Origin: an uncultured Chloroflexota bacterium
GTDB taxonomy: Bacteria; Chloroflexota; Anaerolineae; Anaerolineales; Villigracilaceae
DNA length: 7,722 nucleotides
NCBI GenBank assembly: GCA_903837815.1
Contig: CAILWD010000658.1
Location: forward strand, 1-7,722
Direction of reading: 5' to 3'
A program made the translations under genes and the position numbers. Below are positions 1 to 5,145 of this stretch, piece after piece. Under the pieces are notes generated by a model, which did no database searches, was not told the origin of the DNA, and saw only the letters and a program-made list of their open reading frames with translations. Within the stretch, counting starts at the first letter, position 1, and each line of letters begins with the position of its first letter.

Positions 1-101
1 ATCAAACGATGCGCCACACCATGCGTGCAACCCGGGCAATAATGTGTGGGAGCATCGGTAAATCCTGCTGGTCTCTCGTAAACTAGATTTTCAGTTGCCA
101 T
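1..101 (-). CDS. vorA: 2-oxoacid:ferredoxin oxidoreductase beta (TPP-binding) subunit, N-terminal fragment
   Basis: Only the first 33 codons are in the window; the gene continues past the left edge. The start ATG is the complement of 99-101, preceded by a GAGG-type ribosome binding site near 107-113. The peptide starts MATENLVYERPAGFTD and reaches HYCPGCTHGVAHRL. This CPGC-x-HG segment is typical of the beta subunits of 2-oxoacid:ferredoxin oxidoreductases, where it supplies cysteines near the thiamine pyrophosphate site. The beta subunit binds TPP and decarboxylates the 2-oxoacid, passing electrons to ferredoxin. It is third in the minus-strand operon after the ferredoxin (1299-1547) and alpha subunit (161-1279). 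The VOR (branched-chain 2-oxoacid) assignment is borrowed from the alpha subunit and the gene order; a 2-oxoglutarate enzyme (KorB) is the main alternative. A gamma subunit, if present, would lie outside the window. Confidence 0.85.
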   Translation of the reverse strand, partial: MATENLVYERPAGFTDAPTHYCPGCTHGVAHRL

Positions 102-120
102 AGTTTTTCCTCTTTCTATT

Positions 121-169
121 CGTCCCGAGCGTAGCCGAGGGACGTGCGCTTCGACTGCGCTCAGCGCGC
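121..169. repeat. double-hairpin intergenic repeat inside the vor operon
   Basis: Two adjacent inverted repeats fill the gap between the alpha and beta genes. CGTCCC (121-126) pairs with GGGACG (139-144). GTGCGCT (144-150) pairs with AGCGCGC (163-169), with one G-T wobble. The second arm overlaps the vorB stop codon (161-163) and its last two codons. The core TTCGACTGCGCTCAG resembles short interspersed sequences I associate with Anaerolineae genomes; that is memory, not a search. It could act as a processing or stability element between cistrons. Confidence 0.55.
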
Positions 170-1279
170 AATCACAGCCATCCGTTCCAGCCACGCGTCG
201 CGGGGGTGGATGTCCAGCCTCGGCTTGCTCTTTGCAATGCGGCGAATCTCGCCCAAAATTTCATCGGGGAAGGGAACCACGCCGCCGAGGCGTCCGTAGA
301 ATTCCACGGGAACGCGCCCGCGCACGGCAAGGCGGACATCCTCCAGCATTTGACCGGCGTTCATTTCAGTCACGAGGAAGGAACCCACCCGCCCTGTAAG
401 CTGGTCGATGACCTCGGACGGAAACGGGCTGACGGTGACCGGGCGCAGCAAGCCGACTTTGATGCCTTCGGCGCGCGCTTCACGCACGGCAGAGAGCGCA
501 ATGCGTCCTGCAGTGCCGAAGCCAACGACCACAATTTCTGCATCGTCGAGGAAATAATCCTTGTAACGGACTTCGTTTGCCTGGATGGCTTTGACGCGAT
601 TCAACAGCCGCAGGTTCGTGATTTCCTCTTCATGGGGTTCAAGGTAAATCGAAGTGAGAATGCGTCGCTCGCGTTTGCCCATCGCGCCGTCGGTTGCCCA
701 ATCCCAATTGGCGTGTTGAACGGGGCGCATTTCGGGCATCTGCGCCGGCTCCATCAACTGTCCCACACAGCCGTCGAGGATGACCATGCAGACGGTGCGA
801 TATTTTTCAGCGAGGTCGAAGGAAAGAGCCATGAAATCAACCGCTTCCTGTACCGAGGCAGGAGCAAGCACAATCGGCTGATAGTCGCCATGTCCGCCGC
901 CGTGTACCGCCTGGTTGTAATCTGCCTGGGCGGGGGCAATGTTGCCCAAGCCGGGTCCGCCGCGCATCACATTGACCAATACCGCCGGGACTTCGGTCCC
1001 CGCAATGTAGGAAACACCTTCCAGCATCAAACTCATACCCGGGCTGGACGACGACGACATCACGCGCACGCCCGCGCACGCCGCGCCGTACACCATGTTG
1101 ATCGCGCCCAGTTCAGATTCAGCCTGCACGAAGGCGCGCCCCAGTTCGGGCATACGCTTCGAGAGATATTCCAGGATTTCGGTCTGGGGGGTGATGGGAT
1201 AACCAAAGTAAGCGGCAAGCCCCGCGCGGACGGCGGCTTCGGCAATGGCTTCGTTCCCTTTCCATAATTCTTTTGGCAT
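161..1279 (-). CDS. vorB: 2-oxoacid:ferredoxin oxidoreductase alpha subunit, VorB-like
   Basis: This 372-aa protein is the alpha subunit of a 2-oxoacid:ferredoxin oxidoreductase. The closest type is 3-methyl-2-oxobutanoate (2-oxoisovalerate) dehydrogenase VorB, which with beta, gamma and delta subunits oxidises branched-chain 2-oxoacids to acyl-CoA plus CO2 and reduces ferredoxin in the cytoplasm. Visible motifs are KGNEAIAEAAVRAG (7-20), GYPITP (26-31, pyrimidine-binding domain), the serine run SSSSSPG (75-81), RGGPGLGN (106-113), GGGHGDY (127-133), and TEMNAGQM (304-311) in the C-terminal domain. The start was placed at the complement of 1277-1279 (MPKELWKGNE) because it matches the family N-terminus and follows a GGAG site in ACGGAGATAAA. 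A longer frame to 1387 exists but would overlap the ferredoxin gene and adds nonsense residues. The gap to the ferredoxin gene is 19 nt, so co-transcription is likely. KorA (2-oxoglutarate) is the alternative substrate class. Confidence 0.93.
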   Translation of the reverse strand: MPKELWKGNEAIAEAAVRAGLAAYFGYPITPQTEILEYLSKRMPELGRAFVQAESELGAINMVYGAACAGVRVMSSSSSPGMSLMLEGVSYIAGTEVPAVLVNVMRGGPGLGNIAPAQADYNQAVHGGGHGDYQPIVLAPASVQEAVDFMALSFDLAEKYRTVCMVILDGCVGQLMEPAQMPEMRPVQHANWDWATDGAMGKRERRILTSIYLEPHEEEITNLRLLNRVKAIQANEVRYKDYFLDDAEIVVVGFGTAGRIALSAVREARAEGIKVGLLRPVTVSPFPSEVIDQLTGRVGSFLVTEMNAGQMLEDVRLAVRGRVPVEFYGRLGGVVPFPDEILGEIRRIAKSKPRLDIHPRDAWLERMAVIAR

Positions 1280-1298
1280 TTTATCTCCGTAAAAGATT

Positions 1299-1547
1299 TT
1301 ATGACTCGAGCGGCGTAACCACAACCTTGGTGGTTTCACGGTAGACCGTGATCGCCGCATCCGGGCAAACCAGCGCACAAATAGCACACCCCGTGCAGCC
1401 GTCCTTGAACGTGTGCGCGGGGTGGTAGCCCTTCGGGGTAAGGCGAGACATATCCAACTCTATTACTTTGGGCGGACATGCTTCGATGCATAGTTCGCAT
1501 CCTTTACAATAAGCATCGCTGACTTCGATCCAACCTTTAGCAGGCAT
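1299..1547 (-). CDS. vorC: 8Fe-8S ferredoxin, delta subunit of 2-oxoacid oxidoreductase
   Basis: This is an 82-aa small iron-sulfur protein with two [4Fe-4S] motifs: C14-x2-C17-x2-C20-x3-C24-P (CKGCELCIEACPP) and C51-x2-C54-x2-C57-x3-C61-P (CTGCAICALVCPD). It is the delta/ferredoxin subunit that carries electrons from the TPP site to soluble ferredoxin. The start at the complement of 1545-1547 (MPAKGWIEV) follows a near-perfect AAAGGAGA site about six bases upstream; the upstream in-frame ATG at 1580 has no such support. First gene of the minus-strand operon, 19 nt before vorB. The symbol follows the gene order ferredoxin-alpha-beta usual for VOR; porD and korD are the equivalent names in sister enzymes. 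Confidence 0.9.
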   Translation of the reverse strand: MPAKGWIEVSDAYCKGCELCIEACPPKVIELDMSRLTPKGYHPAHTFKDGCTGCAICALVCPDAAITVYRETTKVVVTPLES

Positions 1548-1821
1548 TGATTCTCCTTTTTTATACGAGAAGTCGGACAATATTTGACGGGAATACCGTT
1601 TCTTGTATTATGTCGTTTTCGGAGAGTTGTGGATAGTGCCAAGCGTCATAAAGGAGGGTGTACGAATATCATCATTGGAAACAGGGGAAAATTAAACAGG
1701 CGGGTTTTGAATGCGAAATTTTATTTTACAAAGAGCAAAAAAAGTTATCAAATATTCCGCGGCTTAAGTGGAACATTCGATCATAAAAAAGGCGTCTTGC
1801 TTTCGAAAATTATCCAAGAGG
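1548..1821. other. A/T-rich intergenic region without convincing gene
   Basis: About 270 bases lie between the ferredoxin start and the palindrome at 1822. Composition is markedly richer in A and T than the flanking genes, especially 1680-1820. A plus-strand frame runs through (1584-1856), but its composition is lysine-rich and low-complexity, no start sits behind a ribosome binding site, and it ends inside the palindrome. I treat the region as non-coding. It must contain the promoter of the vor operon, but I could not pick a convincing minus-strand -35/-10 pair. Confidence 0.5.
1584..1611 (+). promoter_or_regulatory. possible sigma-70-type promoter, plus strand
   Basis: TTGACG (1584-1589), a 16-nt spacer, then TATTAT (1606-1611) is a good match to bacterial -35/-10 boxes. 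It points into the A/T-rich region, where no gene is recognisable, and away from the vor operon. If real, it would make a short non-coding or antisense transcript ending near the palindrome at 1822-1854. A/T-rich DNA produces such matches by chance. Confidence 0.3.
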
Positions 1822-1854
1822 AGACCTCCGAGGTTTTTAAAACCTCGGAGGTCT
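1822..1854. repeat. perfect 33-nt palindrome at the 3' end of the pyrK-like gene
   Basis: Arms AGACCTCCGAGGTTTT (1822-1837) and AAAACCTCGGAGGTCT (1839-1854) are exact reverse complements around a single central T. The right arm overlaps the first two bases of the complement of the PyrK-like stop codon (1853-1855). The centre is A/T, so in RNA the GC-rich CCTCCGAGG part would form the stable stem. No U-tract follows on either strand, so it is not a canonical intrinsic terminator, although it may stabilise the 3' end or stop transcription from either side. Its CTCGGAGG vocabulary resembles an interspersed palindromic repeat family that I recall from Anaerolineae. Confidence 0.75.
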
Positions 1855-2551
1855 AAATGTCAAACACAGGGCCATCCTTGCAAATCAACTTCCATTCGCG
1901 GCGGATGTTAACCGCGCAGACGCCGCATTCGGCAATTGCCCCACACGGCATGGGAGCGCGGATAAGAATCTGCGCTTGAAGTTGGTTGCCCACCCCGATC
2001 CTCTTCTTTAATTCAGGCAGGTTTTCACGCGCCACGTCGAAGGCGGCGAAGTCTGACCAGCGGCAAATTTCGTCGAGCGCCTGCAAGGGTTGAACTTCCA
2101 CCGCTTCGGGCAGGTCTGCGGCGGGTACATCGCTGACGAGGACAACCTCTGCGCCAAGTTTGAAGGCGAGGGGGATGAGTCCGCGCAGGCGTTCGGGAGA
2201 ATCATCGAAGGCGATAAGGGCGACCTTGCGGGCGGCGGTGGGGATGTTGAATCCATGTCCGAGCGGACCGCGCAGGTTTAGTTGTGTGCCGGGCGTCCAC
2301 GACTGACCGGGCGCGGCGACAAAACCATTCGGGGCAGATTGGCTGAAGAAAACAGAATCAGCCAGCGGGTCGCCAGAGTCAACGGCATGGGCGAGGAGAT
2401 ATTGTCCGGGCGCGGGGATCAACTCCGGGGGGCAGACCAGCCTCACCCGCGAGTCCAAAAAAATTTCTGCAACCTGACCTTGTCCGTTCTTCATAGGAGA
2501 AATGTTAACATGCAATGGGGGCAATGGCAAGCGGGTTATAATCGTTGACAT
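1853..2551 (-). CDS. PyrK-like [2Fe-2S] electron-transfer protein with degenerate flavin/NAD motifs
   Basis: This 232-aa protein resembles the electron-transfer subunit of dihydroorotate dehydrogenase B (PyrK) and related ferredoxin-reductase-like proteins. The clearest match is the C-terminal cluster site: C203, C209, C212 and C224, ending CKDGPVFD, as PyrK proteins do. The barrel domain keeps PAPGQYLL (46-53) and GPLGHGFNIP (95-104). The expected flavin motif (Arg-x-Tyr/Phe-Ser) is not seen at DSVFFSQSAPN (65-75), and the glycine-rich nucleotide motif after the barrel is replaced by ALIAFDDSPERLRGL (111-125). Cluster spacing is C-x5-C-x2-C-x11-C, one residue longer in the first gap than the usual C-x4-C. 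The start MSTIITRL has no clear ribosome binding site; Met20 is an alternative but also lacks one. No pyrD lies beside it. It could be a divergent PyrK or an electron-transfer protein for another partner. Confidence 0.7.
   Translation of the reverse strand: MSTIITRLPLPPLHVNISPMKNGQGQVAEIFLDSRVRLVCPPELIPAPGQYLLAHAVDSGDPLADSVFFSQSAPNGFVAAPGQSWTPGTQLNLRGPLGHGFNIPTAARKVALIAFDDSPERLRGLIPLAFKLGAEVVLVSDVPAADLPEAVEVQPLQALDEICRWSDFAAFDVARENLPELKKRIGVGNQLQAQILIRAPMPCGAIAECGVCAVNIRREWKLICKDGPVFDI
2537..2542 (+). promoter_or_regulatory. -10 element upstream of the SPFH gene
   Basis: A perfect TATAAT lies 65 nt before the SPFH start codon, giving a predicted leader of roughly 60 nt. No good -35 box is visible at 16-18 nt upstream, where the sequence is G-rich. 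The element sits inside the first codons of the divergent PyrK-like gene, so transcription of the two genes may interfere. Confidence 0.4.
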
Positions 2552-2557
2552 GATAAA

Positions 2558-2583
2558 CCAAAGGTCTTGGAGCCTTTAGGGTT
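2558..2583. repeat. interspersed repeat, copy 1 (leader of SPFH gene)
   Basis: CCAAAGGTCTTGGAG followed by CCTTTAGGGTT. It matches 6453-6478 closely, with one base missing and two substitutions. AAAGG and CCTTT form a short inverted repeat. It lies in the intergenic gap between the divergent PyrK-like and SPFH genes, 15 nt before the SPFH ribosome binding site. Confidence 0.65.
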
Positions 2584-2607
2584 CAGGCAACTTTTTTTGG
2601 AGGAAGA

Positions 2608-3621
2608 ATGAACATTTCGACTTTACTACAGGGAATTGCGTCTTTTGCATGGATCGGATTTATCGGTGTGCTGGTAACGATTTTCATCCGCGTCAGCCGG
2701 GGCCAGCCTGTGAAGGGGCTGAGCACTCTGGTTATTGTTTTTCTGGTGGCGGCGCTGTTGCTGACAACAGTGGGCGCGGGGCTGGTGTTCCTGCAAGCCA
2801 ATGAATACGGCGTGGTCATCTCGGCGTTCCAGCCAAACGGCTATCGCACGCAGGCGCTTGGACCCGGCCTGCACTGGATCATCCCGTTCATCGAGAGCGT
2901 GCAAAAATATTCGGTTGCCAAACAGACCTATACCATGTCTTCGGCTGGCAGCGAAGGGCAGGTGGTTGGCGATGATTCCATACAAGCGCGCACGAAGGAC
3001 GGACAGCAGGTTTACATCGACGCCTCGGTTATTTATGCCGCAGACCCCAAGCAGATCATTCAATTGCACATCGCATGGCAGAACCGCTATGAAGAAAATG
3101 TGGTGAGACCTGTGGCGCGCGCGGCAATTCGCAATGCCGTTTCGCAGTTTGGCGTGGAAGAGTTGGTTAGCACCAAACGCAACGAGTTGGAACTGGCGAT
3201 CCGCGACGAGATTCAGAGAAAACTGCAAGACAATAACATCCTTATGACTGATTTCCTGATGCGGAACATCCGCTTTAGCGACGAGTACGCGCTGGCTGTG
3301 GAGCAGAAGCAGATCGCCGAGCAGCAGGCTCAACAGGCAAAGTTCGTGGTCGAGTCGAAGAAGCAGGAAGCTGAACAGGCAAGGCAGATCGCGCAGGGTC
3401 AAGCCGATGCGGCGGTGATTGGGGCGCAGGGCGAAGCCGAGGCAAGGTTGATTCAAGCGGAAGCGGAAGCCAAAGCCAATCAACTGCTTTCCCAGTCGCT
3501 CACACCCCAGTTGGTTCAGTATCAATATGTTTTGAAACTCGCGCCCGGCGTGCAGTCCATTTTCATCCCCAGCGATAATCAGTTCATTTTGCCGCTGCCG
3601 GATACGACAACCACGCCGTAG
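2608..3621 (+). CDS. prohibitin/stomatin-like SPFH membrane protein
   Basis: This 337-aa protein belongs to the SPFH (stomatin/prohibitin/flotillin/HflK-C) superfamily. These are membrane-anchored scaffold proteins that form large rings and organise membrane domains or control proteases. The start ATG follows a strong GGAGG (2599-2603). Two hydrophobic segments (about 8-29 and 39-63) precede the SPFH domain, which begins LQANEYGVV and contains LGPGLHWIIPFIE (84-96). The region of about 230-300 is rich in Gln, Glu and Ala (for example EQKQIAEQQAQQAKF, then repeated EAEA and GQA units), the alternating coiled coil typical of prohibitins. A C-terminal strand (QFILPLP) follows. Two N-terminal helices rather than one is slightly unusual. 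No nfeD or FtsH-type protease gene is adjacent, so the partner is unknown. Confidence 0.9.
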   Translation: MNISTLLQGIASFAWIGFIGVLVTIFIRVSRGQPVKGLSTLVIVFLVAALLLTTVGAGLVFLQANEYGVVISAFQPNGYRTQALGPGLHWIIPFIESVQKYSVAKQTYTMSSAGSEGQVVGDDSIQARTKDGQQVYIDASVIYAADPKQIIQLHIAWQNRYEENVVRPVARAAIRNAVSQFGVEELVSTKRNELELAIRDEIQRKLQDNNILMTDFLMRNIRFSDEYALAVEQKQIAEQQAQQAKFVVESKKQEAEQARQIAQGQADAAVIGAQGEAEARLIQAEAEAKANQLLSQSLTPQLVQYQYVLKLAPGVQSIFIPSDNQFILPLPDTTTTP

Positions 3622-3650
3622 GCTACTGCCAGGTAGATAGGTTATAAAAA

Positions 3651-3705
3651 CGTCCCGAAGGTTGAGGTAAAACATTCAAAGTTTTCAACACGAACCTTCG
3701 GGACG
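3651..3705. repeat. long hairpin between the SPFH gene and selD
   Basis: CGTCCCGAAGGTT (3651-3663) and AACCTTCGGGACG (3693-3705) are exact 13-nt reverse complements with a 29-nt A/T-rich interior. Inside, AAAAC (3669-3673) can pair with GTTTT (3681-3685), extending the structure. It lies 30 nt after the SPFH stop and 28 nt before the selD start. No T-run follows the right arm, so it is a poor intrinsic terminator; a mobile palindromic repeat or a leader hairpin for selD are alternatives. Confidence 0.7.
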
Positions 3706-3733
3706 ATACTTTCAAGTAAAACAAGTAGGTTGT

Positions 3734-4795
3734 ATGCCCATTCCACAATCTGGACGTGAAATTCGCCTGACCACGCTTTCGGCGTGCGCTGGCTGAGCGT
3801 CCAAATTAAGCGCGGATGCGCTGACGCAGGTTCTGCGTCCACTGCAAAATATTTTCGATCCCGCTTCGTATCCCGACTTGTTGGTTGGTCTGGAATCCCC
3901 TGACGACGCGGCGGTTTGGCGTTTAAGCGACGACAAGGCGATTGTGGTCACGACGGATTTCTTCACCCCCGTTGTGGATTCGGGGTACGAATATGGCTCG
4001 ATTGCCGCGGCAAATAGTCTGTCTGACGTGTACGCGATGGGCGGACAGCCGTTCCTCGCGTTGAACATCGCCGCCCTGCCCGATAACCTGCCCGACGAAA
4101 TCTCCAGCGATATTTTGCGCGGCGGAGCGGAGAAGGCGCGGGAAGCGGGCGTGGTCATCGCTGGCGGGCACACGGTCAAGGACAAGGAGCCGAAGTACGG
4201 GCTGGTGGTCATTGGTTTTGTCGATCCGCGCAAGATGCTTAGCAAGGGCGGGTTGAAAGCCGGCGACGTGCTTGTGTTGACCAAACCCCTGGGCGGCGGC
4301 GTGACAACCACCGCGCTCAAACAACAAAAAGCCTCGGACAAAGATGTGAAGGAAGCCATCGAGTGGATGTCGCGGTTGAATAAGGTCGCTGGTCAACTGG
4401 CGGTGGAATTCGACCTGTGCGGCGGGACGGACATCACGGGCTTTGGGTTCCTTGGTCACGGCTTGGAGATGGCGCAAGCCTCGGGCGTGATGCTGTCCAT
4501 CCAAAATTCGCAAATCCCGCTTATGAGCGGAGCGCGCGGTTATGCCGAAAAGGGAATCTTCCCCGGCGGCGCATTCGACAACAAGGCGCATGTCGGCGCG
4601 TCTGTGAAGTTCGACGAAGCCATTGACGAGCCGTCGCAAATGCTGTTCTTCGACCCGCAAACCAGCGGCGGGCTGCTGTTGGGCGTTCCGCGAGAAAAAT
4701 TGTCAGCCTTCCAAAAACGGGCTGGGGAACTGAATCAACCCGTCTGGGTGGTGGGCGAAGTCCGCGAGGGGAACGGAATCGAGGTCAGGACATAA
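3734..4795 (+). CDS. selD: selenide, water dikinase SelD, selenocysteine-containing (in-frame TGA at 3794-3796)
   Basis: SelD makes selenophosphate from selenide and ATP, the selenium donor for Sec-tRNA. Read from ATG 3734, the protein is 353 aa with one internal TGA at codon 21: MPIPQSGREIRLTTLSACAG-U-ASKLSAD. In SelD proteins this position is the catalytic Cys or Sec, three residues before an essential Lys (here K24); Cys forms read CAGCAAK. Downstream are the expected TTDFFTPVVD (73-82), SDVYAMGG (97-104), AGGHTVK (143-149), TDITGFGFLGH (232-242) and a C-terminal PQTSGGLLLGV. The frame is continuous on both sides of the TGA with no other disruption, so recoding rather than decay is favoured. 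The ribosome binding site is weak (AAGTAGG, spacing about 5). Conventional callers would start near TTG 3878 and lose 48 residues. The stop overlaps the next ATG. Confidence 0.93.
3797..3839 (+). promoter_or_regulatory. candidate bacterial SECIS element(s) for selD UGA
   Basis: Directly after the TGA, GCGTC (3797-3801) pairs with GACGC (3823-3827). An inner stem AGCGC (3809-3813)/GCGCT (3818-3822) closes a GGAT loop that begins 17 nt after the TGA, much like the distance in E. coli fdhF. The 5' side carries a 7-nt bulge. An alternative stem GACGCAG (3823-3829)/CTGCGTC (3833-3839) has a GTT loop (GGTTC if the last pair opens) 33 nt after the TGA. Both have G in the apical loop, as SelB-binding SECIS hairpins require. 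They compete for GACGC; I cannot say which works. Confidence 0.6.
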
Positions 4796-4941
4796 TGTTT
4801 CACATCAGCGTTGCAGAACTGGCGCTCACCTGCGGCGTCATTCTATTGGTTTTCATCCTTCCCGTCTTGTGGAAACGCTTCAACACAGATATGGACAGGC
4901 GCCTGAAAAACATCGAGAAGAAAATCGAGAAGAAGCGGTAA
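4795..4941 (+). CDS. 48-aa single-pass membrane protein coupled to selD
   Basis: The ATG overlaps the selD stop in TAATG (TAA 4793-4795, ATG 4795-4797), a classic translational-coupling arrangement. The protein has a short N-terminus (MFHISVAE), one hydrophobic helix at about residues 9-26 (LALTCGVILLVFILPVLW), and a highly charged tail (KRF, then MDRRLKNIEKKIEKKR) that could form a short basic helix or coiled coil on the cytoplasmic side. I do not recognise a family. No separate ribosome binding site is needed if ribosomes re-initiate after selD. A role linked to selenium supply is possible only by position. It is too short for most gene finders. Confidence 0.65.
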   Translation: MFHISVAELALTCGVILLVFILPVLWKRFNTDMDRRLKNIEKKIEKKR

Positions 4942-4980
4942 CTTTCAGGTACAATAAGGGTAACATTTTTTGTAACCATC

Positions 4981-5103
4981 ATGTCAGAAATCCCCATAGA
5001 ACTCGAACCGGACCCTTTCTCAACCCCACTTGAAGTTCGTTCAACCCAATTGACGAAAGAGATTCTTTGCCGCGAATTGGTTTTCGCGGCTTATCGTCTT
5101 TAA
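4981..5103 (+). CDS. possible 40-aa ORF, uncertain
   Basis: ATG at 4981 opens a 40-codon frame (MSEIPIELEPDPFSTPLEVR, ending RELVFAAYRL). The N-terminal half is acidic and proline-containing, the C-terminal half mildly hydrophobic. The nearest purine-rich stretch (AAGGG, about 4956-4960) is too far upstream for a normal ribosome binding site, and an imperfect hairpin (4959-4977, GGTAACA/TGTAACC with one mismatch) sits in between. The 3' half coincides with the hairpin at 5069-5090. It may instead be the non-coding leader of the CNNM gene or the 3' trailer of the selD operon. No family recognised. Confidence 0.25.
   Translation: MSEIPIELEPDPFSTPLEVRSTQLTKEILCRELVFAAYRL
5069..5098 (+). terminator. 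terminator-like hairpin after the selD operon
   Basis: GCCGCGAA (5069-5076) and TTCGCGGC (5083-5090) form a perfect 8-bp stem with a 6-nt loop, followed by a broken T-rich tract (TTATCGTCTTT, 5091-5101). GACGA (5052-5056) can also pair with TCGTC (5094-5098), enclosing the stem and a small AAGA/TCTT hairpin in a three-way shape. The imperfect T-tract leaves room for an attenuator or leader structure for the downstream CNNM gene (start 5146). Confidence 0.4.
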
Positions 5104-5145
5104 TCCCGCAAAACATTTTTATCTTTAATAGCCAACAAGGAAACC

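Noticed and set aside
206..1267. Long plus-strand open frame opposite vorB
   Set aside because: It is antisense to a gene with complete family motifs. Its translation is His/Arg/Ala-rich without domain features, as expected from a GC-rich gene read on the other strand.
1584..1856. 90-aa plus-strand frame in the A/T-rich gap
   Set aside because: Its start lies in the TTGACG box, there is no ribosome binding site, composition is low-complexity, and the C-terminus is encoded by the palindrome.
2626..3675. Long minus-strand frame opposite the SPFH gene
   Set aside because: It is the antisense shadow of a well-supported gene, and its N-terminal end runs through the 3651-3705 hairpin. No coherent domain is seen.
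3734..3877. Reading selD as a pseudogene with a nonsense mutation, or as starting at TTG 3878
   Set aside because: The only stop is TGA at the known Sec position, with SECIS-like hairpins behind it and intact sequence on both sides. A TTG start would discard the active site.
3712..4660. Minus-strand frames opposite selD (3712-4359 and 3923-4660)
   Set aside because: The selD frame explains the region with motifs along its full length; these frames are antisense shadows.
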